DNA from: Sneathiella aquimaris
GTDB lineage: Bacteria; Pseudomonadota; Alphaproteobacteria; Sneathiellales; Sneathiellaceae
Direction: 5' to 3'
Assembly (NCBI RefSeq): GCF_026409565.1
Contig: NZ_CP112881.1
Location: 1,535,501-1,599,500 of the forward strand
Length of the DNA: 64,000 bases
Position numbers and translations under genes: made by a program. Numbering within the stretch: position 1 is the first letter of the stretch; the number at the start of each line of letters is the position of its first letter. Under the pieces are notes generated by a model. That model was given only the letters and a program-made list of their open reading frames with translations, made no database searches and was not told the DNA's origin. This document shows positions 44,523-52,705 of the stretch, piece after piece.

Positions 44523-45005
44523 ATGAGATTACGTCCTTTTTTTACAGTGATATGTACGATCGCGGCCACGCAACTTCTTATGTCTCAAGTGGTGTTTGGG
44601 ATGGGGGGAAGCTCTGATTCAACTGAAGTAACAGTCACTGAACCCGCGGAATACGCACTTGGGAAAAAGCAAATTGAAAGTCAGGATTGGACAGGCGCAA
44701 TTCAGTCTTTTTCCATGGTTGTGAAGAAAAACCCGAAGAATGCGGATGCGTTCAACTATATGGGCTATGCAAGCCGGAAGATGGGAGCCTTTGACAAGGC
44801 GTTCGGTTACTACGAGCAAGCATTGTCCATTAACCCAAACCACCGCGGAGCCAATGAATATATTGGTGAAGCTTATTTGATGACGGGGAATTTAAAGAAA
44901 GCAGAAGAGCATTTGTCCAGACTGGATGAAATTTGCACCTTCGGTTGCCCTGAATATACCATGTTGAAACGGGCCGTTTCTGATTATAAAGAAAAAAACA
45001 GCTAA
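44523..45005 (+). CDS. Periplasmic TPR-repeat protein
   Basis: A 160-residue protein with a signal peptide (MRLRPFFTVICTIAATQLLMSQVVFG, cleavage about 26). Three tetratricopeptide-like repeats follow: ALGKKQIESQDWTGAIQSFSMVVKKNP, ADAFNYMGYASRKMGAFDKAFGYYEQALSINP and GANEYIGEAYLMTGNLKKAEEHLSRL. A Cys pair near the end (EICTFGCPEY) may form a disulfide. GGGG lies about 7 nt before ATG 44523, which starts later than another in-frame ATG at 44508. It converges with the histidine kinase gene, 3 nt away. Its partner is unknown. Confidence 0.85.
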   Translation: MRLRPFFTVICTIAATQLLMSQVVFGMGGSSDSTEVTVTEPAEYALGKKQIESQDWTGAIQSFSMVVKKNPKNADAFNYMGYASRKMGAFDKAFGYYEQALSINPNHRGANEYIGEAYLMTGNLKKAEEHLSRLDEICTFGCPEYTMLKRAVSDYKEKNS

Positions 45006-45008
45006 CAG

Positions 45009-46856
45009 TTACTCGGCCGCAACAGCGTGGGCCTGTGTCGCTTTTGGAAGGAACAGCGTAAATACTGTTCCTTTCTTTCCGTCACTTTGAACACTGATAT
45101 GACCATTGGATTGTTTTATAAATCCAAAAACCATACTCAGGCCCAGACCGGTTCCTTTTCCAATCTCCTTGGTGGTAAAGAAGGGCTCAAATATTTTCTC
45201 CTGATGTTCTGCCGGTATTCCCGCACCGGTATCGGTGACGCTGATGGCAACATAGTCACCGGCCGGAAAGTCATTTGCGCGGTTCCTGAATTTTTCAGCC
45301 TGTATGTGGTTTCGCGTTGAAATAACAATTTCTCCGCCGGACGGCATGGAATCCCGCGCGTTATTAACCAGATTTAAAAGAGCATTTTCCAGTTGGCCCA
45401 AATCTGTATGGGCCGGCCATAGGTCTTTTGGATGTTCGACTTTAATTTGAATTTGTTTTCCGGTTCCTCGGGAGAGGAGAGAAAAAAAGCCTGACAGCTC
45501 TGTTTTTATATCAGTAGCACGCGGGTTCAAATGTTGTTTTCTTGAAAAAGACAGCAGTTGCTGGGTTAAATCTGCCCCACGCAATGTGGCCTTTTCAATG
45601 TTTTTCAGCATTCGATGCTGTTCGGTTTCATCGAGATTAATCAGTTCGCGCAACCGTTCGGCATTTCCCAGAAGGATTGCCAGCAGATTATTGAAGTCAT
45701 GGGCAATGCCTCCCGTAAGGCGGCCAATGGCTTCCATTTTCTGGGATTGCCTGAGTTGTTCCTGAACGAGAACACTGGATGTGACGTCGCGCCCGATGCC
45801 ACGGTATCCCGCAAACTCGCCACTTGCGTTAAAAATTGGTTTTCCGGAAATAGCGAGATAGCGTTTTGTTCCGTCGGGGTGGCAGTAAACAGTTTCAAAG
45901 TCTTTAAACGGGGCGGGGGTCGATCGTTGAAGGATCAGCGCGTTCCAATTGTCCTGATCTTCAAACATATCAAGAAGCTCTCTCATGTCTCTTCCCAGAA
46001 CCAGACGTAATTTCCGGCCGAGTGTTTTTTGCCCGAGTTTAGACAGATAGGTCAGTACAAAATCTTGATCGATTTCCCACATCCAGTCAGACGCTGACAT
46101 GCTGAAATCCCGAAATTTTTCTTCGCTTTTCTTCAGCTTTAATTCGGCAATAGCTTGTTTGGTTATGTCCACATAGACTGAAAGCAATCCAAGTTCCTGT
46201 ATTTTCCTGTTTTCAATATCCAGTATCGTGCCATCGGGCCGCTTGCGTTGGTAATGGATGTGATCATTTTGTGCGATGAAATCGACCCAATCGTTAAACA
46301 GGGTTTCAGTGTCTTGCTTTTCAAATTCGTTTTTGTCAGCTAGATGCGCGATGACATTTTTAAATGGCGTGCCCGGGCGGCAGAGGCTTGCCGGGATACT
46401 TAAAAGCTCTTGAAGGCTTTTGTTCGCAAACAGTATTCGATAATCCATGTCCAGAAGTAAGTATCCATTTTGGGATGCCTCCAGAATTTGTGCGATCAGT
46501 TTGTTGTTTTGAGAGAGTTCATGTTCGGCAATCTGGCGCTTGATACTTTCTGTTTCAGTGTCTTTGATTTCGCTGTATCGGTGTTTTAGGCCGACGATCA
46601 GAGGAAAGACTGCCAAGCCATAAAATGCCATGGCAACGTAACATAAATCGAATCCGATCAACGAAATGCCGTCCAGTTTAATGGGTGGGTTGGTCAGATA
46701 GCTAATCAAAAAGCCGATCCAAAGTAGAAAACCTGATCCCAGTATCAGTTTCAGGCTTTTGTTCTTTGCATCTACTTCCACTGTAAAAATACAGAGGCTG
46801 ACAAAGACAATGCCGACAACAAACAGTTCAAACAGATCAATCGTCAGGTAATCCAC
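45009..46856 (-). CDS. Membrane-bound PAS sensor histidine kinase
   Basis: A 615-residue kinase with three N-terminal membrane segments (about 6-24, 34-50, 66-90), then a helical linker, a first PAS at about 125-240 (GYLLLDMDYRILFANKSLQELL) and a second PAS at about 250-365 (DWMWEIDQDFVLTYLS), whose start resembles the third PAS of the soluble kinase at 33.5 kb. HisKA has H386 in [14 protein letters not shown]; HATPase has LLNLVNNARDSMPSGG, VTDTGAGIP and [18 protein letters not shown]. No receiver domain is present and no response regulator is near. The two kinases are related in their kinase halves. Confidence 0.93.
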   Translation of the reverse strand: MDYLTIDLFELFVVGIVFVSLCIFTVEVDAKNKSLKLILGSGFLLWIGFLISYLTNPPIKLDGISLIGFDLCYVAMAFYGLAVFPLIVGLKHRYSEIKDTETESIKRQIAEHELSQNNKLIAQILEASQNGYLLLDMDYRILFANKSLQELLSIPASLCRPGTPFKNVIAHLADKNEFEKQDTETLFNDWVDFIAQNDHIHYQRKRPDGTILDIENRKIQELGLLSVYVDITKQAIAELKLKKSEEKFRDFSMSASDWMWEIDQDFVLTYLSKLGQKTLGRKLRLVLGRDMRELLDMFEDQDNWNALILQRSTPAPFKDFETVYCHPDGTKRYLAISGKPIFNASGEFAGYRGIGRDVTSSVLVQEQLRQSQKMEAIGRLTGGIAHDFNNLLAILLGNAERLRELINLDETEQHRMLKNIEKATLRGADLTQQLLSFSRKQHLNPRATDIKTELSGFFSLLSRGTGKQIQIKVEHPKDLWPAHTDLGQLENALLNLVNNARDSMPSGGEIVISTRNHIQAEKFRNRANDFPAGDYVAISVTDTGAGIPAEHQEKIFEPFFTTKEIGKGTGLGLSMVFGFIKQSNGHISVQSDGKKGTVFTLFLPKATQAHAVAAE

Positions 46857-47057
46857 TCTGGGCCACTTTCATCGCTATTGCGCAAATCAATAATAGAACA
46901 TTTCTTTATTTTAATTAATTTCATATCGACACATTGCTAAAGAGTAAAGACTTTGGAAGAAGTGCAAAAATGATGTACTAAATTCTTTTGCGTTCAAGTG
47001 GTCAAAAAACACGTAAATCCGCTGGACTTCTCTCATTAGTGAGGCTAAACACCGTCT

Positions 47058-48605
47058 ATGAAAAACAGTATTTTGATCATCGACTTTGGAAGTCAGGTCA
47101 CTCAGCTTATCGCGCGCCGTGTCCGTGAGGCTGGGGTTTATAGCGAGATTGTTCCATTTAATATTGCAGAAGAGAAACTTGATAGTTTTTCTCCCAGTGG
47201 CATCATTCTCTCCGGTGGGCCCGCCTCCGTTATTGGAGACGAAACCCCTCGTGCACCTAAGCGGGTTTTTGAGATGGGAATTCCCGTTTTGGGGATCTGT
47301 TATGGTCAGCAGACCATGTGCGCGCAATTGGGTGGACGCGTTGAGGCGCCAGACCATCGTGAATTTGGCCGGGCGATGCTTGAAGTCAAAAAGGAATGCC
47401 CTCTGTTTGACGGCGTTTGGGACGTTGGATCCAGCAACCAAGTTTGGATGAGCCATGGCGATACAGTGACGCAAATCCCAGAAGGATTTGATACCGTCGC
47501 AACGTCAAAAGGTGCCCCCTTTGCCGCGATTGCGGATATTAAGCGCAATTTTTATGCTGTTCAGTTCCACCCTGAAGTGGTTCACACCTTGAAGGGTGAC
47601 AAATTGCTTTCAAATTTTGTTCATAAAATTTGCGGGCTTGCAGGTGATTGGACCATGGCTGCGTTTAAAGAGCAGGCAATTGAAGCGATCCGCCTCCAGG
47701 TGGGGGATGCAAAAGTTATTTGTGGCCTGTCTGGCGGTGTTGATAGTTCCGTCGCTGCGGTCTTGATTCATGAAGCAATCGGTGATCAACTGACATGTGT
47801 GTATGTGGATAACGGCCTTATGCGGACAGGCGAATCCGAACAGGTTGTATCACTGTTCCGGGATAAATATAATATCCCGCTTATCCACAGAGATGCATCC
47901 GACCTGTTTTTAAACGAACTGGAAGGTCAGGATGATCCGGAAACCAAGCGCAAAATCATCGGACGGATCTTTATTGACGTTTTTGATGAAGAGGCGAGTA
48001 AAATCGGCGGCGCAGAATTCCTTGCCCAAGGCACACTATATCCAGACGTTATTGAATCCGTGTCTTTTTCCGGAGGACCCAGCGTAACGATCAAGTCGCA
48101 TCATAATGTGGGTGGCTTGCCCGAACGTATGAACATGAAACTGCTGGAGCCGTTTCGGGAACTCTTTAAAGACGAAGTGCGGGCACTGGGCCGTGAGTTG
48201 GGAATGGCGCCTGAACTCGTTGATCGCCATCCTTTCCCGGGGCCGGGCCTCGCCATTCGGGTACCAGGGGCTCTGAGCCGCGAGAGACTGGACATCCTGC
48301 GCAAAGCAGACGTTATTTACCTCGAAGAAATTCGAAATGCAGGTCTCTATGACGAAATATGGCAAGCATTTGCCGTGTTGCTTCCCGTTCGGACTGTTGG
48401 GGTCATGGGCGATAATCGTACTTACGATTATGTTTGTGCTCTGCGGGCTGTCACCTCTACGGATGGTATGACAGCAGATTATTATCCTTTTGAACACGAC
48501 TTTTTGGGGCGTGTATCGACTCGAATTATCAATGAAGTTCAAGGGATTAACAGAGTTGTCTATGACACAACCTCAAAACCTCCCGGGACGATTGAGTGGG
48601 AATAA
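47058..48605 (+). CDS. guaA: GMP synthase (glutamine-hydrolysing)
   Basis: Makes GMP from XMP with glutamine. The 515-residue protein has an N-terminal class I amidotransferase (catalytic GICYGQQ at about 80-86, His and Glu in [10 protein letters not shown] at about 170-179), the ATP pyrophosphatase domain with PP-loop [11 protein letters not shown] at about 224-234, and the C-terminal dimerisation domain ending KPPGTIEWE. The Shine-Dalgarno is weak. Together with guaB, 4 kb upstream, it completes guanine nucleotide synthesis. The stop lies inside the start of the next gene. Confidence 0.97.
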   Translation: MKNSILIIDFGSQVTQLIARRVREAGVYSEIVPFNIAEEKLDSFSPSGIILSGGPASVIGDETPRAPKRVFEMGIPVLGICYGQQTMCAQLGGRVEAPDHREFGRAMLEVKKECPLFDGVWDVGSSNQVWMSHGDTVTQIPEGFDTVATSKGAPFAAIADIKRNFYAVQFHPEVVHTLKGDKLLSNFVHKICGLAGDWTMAAFKEQAIEAIRLQVGDAKVICGLSGGVDSSVAAVLIHEAIGDQLTCVYVDNGLMRTGESEQVVSLFRDKYNIPLIHRDASDLFLNELEGQDDPETKRKIIGRIFIDVFDEEASKIGGAEFLAQGTLYPDVIESVSFSGGPSVTIKSHHNVGGLPERMNMKLLEPFRELFKDEVRALGRELGMAPELVDRHPFPGPGLAIRVPGALSRERLDILRKADVIYLEEIRNAGLYDEIWQAFAVLLPVRTVGVMGDNRTYDYVCALRAVTSTDGMTADYYPFEHDFLGRVSTRIINEVQGINRVVYDTTSKPPGTIEWE

Positions 48606-48961
48606 TCTGGTTACATTTGGTGTTAATGCTTGGAGCCGCCCTTTTGGGCGGCTTTAATCTGTTCAGCGAGAAAGGAACCGGACGCCACCGTCTTGTTGGC
48701 CGCATTTGGATGTTGTTCATGGGCATCGCAGCCATGATTTCTTTTGAAATTCGCGAATTAAGCCCAGGATCTTATAGCTGGATACATTTATTATCCGTTT
48801 GGACTCTTCTTTGTCTGGTAATTGGCCTTTGGGCCGCCAGAACCGGGCGTATTCGTGTTCATAAAGGCTTTATGATCGGCACATATGCAGGAGCCTTGGT
48901 CGCGGGCTTTTTTGCCATGCTTCCGGGACGCTTCATCAGTCAGCTTTTATCTGGTGCGTAA
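48596..48961 (+). CDS. DUF2306-like small membrane protein
   Basis: A 121-residue inner-membrane protein with four hydrophobic segments. The patterns [41 protein letters not shown] and [28 protein letters not shown], with conserved His residues inside helices, match DUF2306. Some relatives are suspected to bind heme, but function is unknown. The GTG start at 48596 overlaps guaA's end by 10 nt, so it is cotranslated with guaA. Confidence 0.85.
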   Translation: MGIIWLHLVLMLGAALLGGFNLFSEKGTGRHRLVGRIWMLFMGIAAMISFEIRELSPGSYSWIHLLSVWTLLCLVIGLWAARTGRIRVHKGFMIGTYAGALVAGFFAMLPGRFISQLLSGA

Positions 48962-49034
48962 AGTATGGTTCGGATTGAACATTGTGCATGTGGATTATTG
49001 ACCGTTTGATTAAGAGATCGCCAGAGTGACGCCA

Positions 49035-49928
49035 TTAGGGGATCGTGGACGTGTTGGAGAAAGCGGTTACGATATAGTCAATTGCTTTTCGGACACGCAC
49101 TGGCATATGCCGGCGTTCAGGATAAACGATCCACTGGGATCGGCTTCTGTCTTCATAGCCTTCAAGAATTGGGATCAATGTTCCGGATCTGAGTTCCTCT
49201 TCCAAGTTTGTTTTTGGCGTGTAAATGATCCCCAGACTGTTGATCGCGGCGGCTTTTGTGGCCAACATGCTGTTGGCCTTCCAGGAGCCGGAAACCCGGA
49301 CATCTATTGGGTCCCCTGATTGCCGATCCATGAAGTGCCAAAGATCACTGTTGATAAGAAGGCATGGATAGTTCTTTAACTCATTGGGATGGTTCGGCTG
49401 GCCATATTGCGACAGGAAGTCGGGGGTGGCCGCGCACACCATTTCTCGGCTCGAGAGCTTTCTGGCAATCATTCCATTTTCAGGTAATGTGCCGTAGCGA
49501 ATGGCAAAATCAAATCCATTATCGATCAAATTGACAAATTGTGTATCAAAAATCATTTCGATGAAAACGCCCGGATTTTCTTTTGCAAATGCGACGAGAA
49601 GGGGGGATATTTTTTCTTCAGCGAAAGGTCCGGCTGCTGCAACTTTTATCTTGCCTGCCAATTCAGTGTTACGCGCCGACGCGCTGTGATTGGCTTCTTC
49701 CAAACCGTCCAGAACATCGGAGATCTTTCGGTAATACGCCGTACCGATATCGGTTAGCCGAACGACACGGGTCGAACGACTGAAGAGTTTTACGCCCAGA
49801 CGATCTTCCAATGCACTGATTTGTTTTGAAATATGGGATGTTGATACGGAGAGGCGCTGAGCTGCCTTGGTGAAGCTTTCGGTTTCAGCCACCATCGCAA
49901 ATTCCTGAATTCCGTCAATCTGTAACAT
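49035..49928 (-). CDS. LysR-family transcriptional regulator
   Basis: A 297-residue LysR regulator. The winged helix-turn-helix is at about 5-63 (IQEFAMVAETESFTKAAQRLSVSTSHISKQISALEDRLGVKLFSR), followed by the effector domain with EMVCAATPDFLSQYGQP and LRSGTLIPILEGYEDRS, close to the DhcR/YafC-like group. It is divergent from the DJ-1/PfpI gene across 122 nt that contain an inverted repeat of LysR-site form, so that gene is its likely target. Confidence 0.93.
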   Translation of the reverse strand: MLQIDGIQEFAMVAETESFTKAAQRLSVSTSHISKQISALEDRLGVKLFSRSTRVVRLTDIGTAYYRKISDVLDGLEEANHSASARNTELAGKIKVAAAGPFAEEKISPLLVAFAKENPGVFIEMIFDTQFVNLIDNGFDFAIRYGTLPENGMIARKLSSREMVCAATPDFLSQYGQPNHPNELKNYPCLLINSDLWHFMDRQSGDPIDVRVSGSWKANSMLATKAAAINSLGIIYTPKTNLEEELRSGTLIPILEGYEDRSRSQWIVYPERRHMPVRVRKAIDYIVTAFSNTSTIP

Positions 49929-49936
49929 AGGGGGCT

Positions 49937-49958
49937 ATTGTTTCTATATGGAAATAAT
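49937..49958. promoter_or_regulatory. Inverted repeat between lysR and DJ-1 genes
   Basis: ATTGTTTC (49937-49944) faces GAAATAAT (49951-49958), 7 of 8 pairs matching, with a T-N11-A core (49942 to 49954). It lies 9 nt upstream of the lysR start, a usual place for a LysR site. Confidence 0.5.
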
Positions 49959-50050
49959 GTTTTTCAATTTGCGCCTATAGTAAACCATCAGCAACAATAA
50001 TAGATAGCACTAAGCGTACTTGCATGTAATTGATCGGAGTTGATGAAAAT

Positions 50051-50734
50051 ATGTCAAAGAAAATTCTTGTTGTTTTGACGTCCCATGACCGTCTTGGCGA
50101 TACTGGGGAGAAGACGGGATTCTGGTTGGAAGAATTAGCCGCGCCTTATTACGTGTTTCGGGATGCAGGTTTTGAGCTGACACTGGCATCCCCTGAAGGT
50201 GGACAGCCACCGCTTGATCCGAAAAGCGATGATCCGGCGTCACAAACGGAGGATACTCGCCGTTTTCAGGGGGATCACGAAGCCAACGAAGCCTTGGCAA
50301 ATACGAAGAAAATATCAGAGGTAACATCTGGCGATTTTGATGCCGTCTTTTACCCTGGTGGTCATGGCCCAATGTTTGATCTGGTTTCAGATGCAAATTC
50401 CATTCGGCTAATTGAAGAATTTTGGGCCACGGACAAAATCGTTTCAGCCGTTTGTCATGCGCCCATCGCGCTTGCGAATGCTAAAGAAAAAAGTGGGGAC
50501 TATCTTGTAAAGAACCGTAAAGTCACTGGTTTTACCAATTCTGAGGAGGCCGCTGTCGGTCTGACGGGTGTCGTACCACAATTGCTGGAAGATACGCTCA
50601 AAGACCGAGGGGGTGATTTCCACAAGTCAGATGACTGGGCGCCCTTTGTTGTTCAGGACGGAAACCTGATTACAGGACAAAATCCGGCGTCTTCTGCCGA
50701 AGTCGCGACACTGGTGGTGAAATCGCTTAGATAA
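50051..50734 (+). CDS. DJ-1/PfpI family protein (Hsp31-like)
   Basis: A 227-residue class-I-amidotransferase-like protein close to the Hsp31/HchA-type single-domain group. Catalytic elements are E of LEELAAPYYVFRDAGFE, the nucleophile-elbow Cys in VSAVCHAPIALANA at about residue 138, and YPGGHGPMFDL and ASPEGGQPPLDP motifs. Members act as glyoxalase III, deglycase or chaperone; activity here is untested. The ATG at 50051 (MSKKILVV) is more likely than an in-frame TTG at 50030. Divergent from a LysR gene. Confidence 0.9.
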   Translation: MSKKILVVLTSHDRLGDTGEKTGFWLEELAAPYYVFRDAGFELTLASPEGGQPPLDPKSDDPASQTEDTRRFQGDHEANEALANTKKISEVTSGDFDAVFYPGGHGPMFDLVSDANSIRLIEEFWATDKIVSAVCHAPIALANAKEKSGDYLVKNRKVTGFTNSEEAAVGLTGVVPQLLEDTLKDRGGDFHKSDDWAPFVVQDGNLITGQNPASSAEVATLVVKSLR

Positions 50735-50861
50735 TGGCCGCCGTCAAACTGGCTTTAGAACTAGCCGGAGGACACATATCGCAAAGCCTGTCTTGCAAAA
50801 CCGCGTCTCGCGGAAAAACACGGCCGGCTTTGCAATCCTCTCAGGTGTCTGGCTACGACGC

Positions 50862-51032
50862 TCAGTGAGTTGTTTCGATTGCCGATTGTCGGTCAATTTT
50901 ATAAGCAATCTCTGATGCGATATCGTGCCAGCCAAATTGGCGTGCGGCATGAAGGGCCCGGTGTAACCCACATGTATCAATTAGATTTTGTGCGATTGCT
51001 CGTTTGTCAGTCTCTAGGTATGTGCTGGCCAT
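50862..51032 (-). CDS. Small hypothetical protein, 56 residues
   Basis: Starts MASTYLETDKRAIAQNLIDT, with a helical body RALHAARQFGWHDIASEIAYK. The ATG at 51032 has GGGAG 8 nt upstream, which sets it apart from chance frames. It is soluble and mildly basic. I do not recognise the family. It stands alone between the DJ-1 gene and the candidate RNA region. Confidence 0.55.
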   Translation of the reverse strand: MASTYLETDKRAIAQNLIDTCGLHRALHAARQFGWHDIASEIAYKIDRQSAIETTH

Positions 51033-51156
51033 ACTGTTTACTCCCAGCGTAAATCTGAACATAAAAGGACTTTAGCGTTAATCCATGAATTTTAGGTAAA
51101 GATAAAATACGTTTTTTGTTGGTCGAAATCAGGGTCAATTTTTGATATTAGAAAAC

Positions 51157-51185
51157 TTGAATTTACAGATTAAATGTGCCATACT
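51157..51185 (+). promoter_or_regulatory. Predicted sigma-70 promoter of candidate RNA
   Basis: TTGAAT (51157-51162), 17-nt spacer, CATACT (51180-51185). The -10 has two mismatches to consensus. No protein-coding gene with a ribosome binding site follows. Confidence 0.45.
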
Positions 51186-51191
51186 TCTTTT

Positions 51192-51303
51192 ATTGATTTG
51201 CTGCTATTTCCGAAGGGCAACCTGCCTTAAGGACACAGAAACATAGAAACGAGCGACTGGCAGCAGTCAATAGATAACGATGTCAAGGACGTCTGAATTT
51301 TTT
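51192..51303 (+). ncRNA. Candidate structured small RNA
   Basis: The region after the predicted promoter folds by eye. ATTGA (51192-51196) pairs with TCAAT (51267-51271), and GCTGC (51200-51204) with GCAGC (51260-51264), closing a large domain. An inner hairpin pairs AAGG-CA with TGCCTT (51213-51228). A weak terminator follows: GATGTC (51279-51284) with GACGTC (51288-51293), then TGAA and six T (51298-51303). No known family is recognised. The next 400 nt (51304-51707) contain a 95-codon open frame at 51387 that lacks a ribosome binding site and is not supported. Confidence 0.4.
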
Positions 51304-51707
51304 GGGCGCCGACCGGATATATGGATGAACTTTTGGGACGCTTTTTTATGGCGCCGTGCTTGAAATAGAGATTTCCCATCCGGATTATGAGCATTGACAC
51401 CGCGAGGATTGAAAACAGTTCTGGTGCTTTACGGAGGCCGGGACTTTATGAAAATCTTTTGCACGCCCCGAGAAATCTCTCTGGACGAAATTTATTGCGT
51501 CCGCTGGTCGTCTATTTTTGCCCCTCCCATCAACTTGATCTTTTCAAGAATCAGTGCTCCTTATTGATAAAGAGTGCCTCTTATGGCGGACAGGATGGAC
51601 TGTTCCAACCTTTTGCATTGCAAACAGCGTGCTCCATCAGTGGGTATCAGGGCGTTCTTTTCATTTCATCCTAACAAATCAGGCGAATGCTCTTTCAATC
51701 ACCCTGT

Positions 51708-51893
51708 TCATGAAACGGAGGCGCCGAAATACTGATAGAGAAGGGCAATAACAACCGCAATTCCGAGCCAAAGAGCCACATTTTTCAATAATCCGTTCAT
51801 GCCGGTTCGGCGCACATGATAGACAAAGCCGGGCAAAACTAAAAAAAATGCCATAAACAGGCCAATAAGCTGCAATACACTAAATTCGTCCAT
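51708..51893 (-). CDS. Small membrane protein, 61 residues
   Basis: Begins MDEFSVLQLIGLFMAFFLVLPGFVYHVRR and ends WLGIAVVIALLYQYFGASVS, giving two membrane-spanning segments (about 6-24 and 37-55) with a short basic loop between. I recognise no family. AGGG lies about 11 nt upstream of ATG 51893, which is only fair, and the in-frame ATG at 51932 lacks a signal sequence advantage. It is divergent from the YfgM-like gene, 139 nt away. Confidence 0.65.
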   Translation of the reverse strand: MDEFSVLQLIGLFMAFFLVLPGFVYHVRRTGMNGLLKNVALWLGIAVVIALLYQYFGASVS

Positions 51894-52032
51894 GATCTTT
51901 ATTCCCTGACATTCATTTCTATGTATTATCACGGAGCGATATGAAAAGAGCTAAATTTGTGTAACAACAATTGCCTTCCGACTGCAGGCGGTTTATTTTA
52001 TCCGTCAAATTTTAGAGATACTGGAGCATTTT

Positions 52033-52680
52033 GTGTCTGATATTTTCAGTGAAGTGGATGAAGAAGTCCGCAAAGACAAGTCAATGGAACTTTGGAACAG
52101 GTATGGCAAATTTGTCATCGCCGGTTCGATCTTGGTCGTTGCGGCGACGGCAGCCACAGTTGGATGGAAAAATTACCAACAGTCTGAATCCCGGGCGCAG
52201 GGAAAACAGTTCGAAGATGCTTTGGCATTGATCGGCGAAAAGAAATTTGATGAGGCCTCTTCTGCGTTTGCTGCTTTGGCGGAAACGGGCAGTGAAGGAT
52301 ATCAGGCGTTGGCACTGTTGCGGCAGGCTGACGCTTTGCTGAAGGCGGGAAAAGGCGATGAAGCCGTTGCTGTCTTTGATGCAATCGCAGCCAATGACGC
52401 ACTTGCTGAAGAATTCCGGGGACTGGCTTCCATCAAAGCTGGTTTTTACCTGTTGGATAATGGAACTGCTGATGATGTTCGCCAGCGTGTTACAGATGCG
52501 AGTGCACCGGGGGGGATCTGGTCTGCATTGGCAAAGGAAATTCTGGCGCTGAATGACTTGAAAGCAGGGAAAATCGATGAAGCGCGCCAACAATTTTCTG
52601 CGCTAAAAGAAGACGCGTCTGCTCCATCGGGGGTAAAGCAGCGGGCCGCAGAGTTACTGCTGGCCATAGAAAACAAATAA
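52033..52680 (+). CDS. YfgM-like TPR-type inner-membrane protein
   Basis: A 215-residue protein with a cytoplasmic start (MSDIFSEVDEEVRKDKSMELWNRYG), one membrane helix at about 26-44 and a periplasmic TPR-like domain (ALALIGEKKFDEASSAFAALAETGSEGYQALALLRQADAL and later repeats). This is the YfgM arrangement; YfgM in gammaproteobacteria works with PpiD as a periplasmic chaperone next to SecYEG. The gene order with bamB and der downstream is the same. GGAG about 7 nt before the GTG at 52033 supports the start. Confidence 0.88.
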   Translation: MSDIFSEVDEEVRKDKSMELWNRYGKFVIAGSILVVAATAATVGWKNYQQSESRAQGKQFEDALALIGEKKFDEASSAFAALAETGSEGYQALALLRQADALLKAGKGDEAVAVFDAIAANDALAEEFRGLASIKAGFYLLDNGTADDVRQRVTDASAPGGIWSALAKEILALNDLKAGKIDEARQQFSALKEDASAPSGVKQRAAELLLAIENK

Positions 52681-52705
52681 CCTGACTGCATTGAGGGGTT
52701 CTGGC

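Noticed and set aside
50744-50980. A 78-codon minus-strand frame behind the DJ-1 gene
   Set aside because: It overlaps the better supported 56-residue protein in another frame and has no start signal.
51387-51674. A 95-codon open frame after the candidate RNA
   Set aside because: There is no Shine-Dalgarno sequence and the translation has irregular composition without protein-like periodicity.
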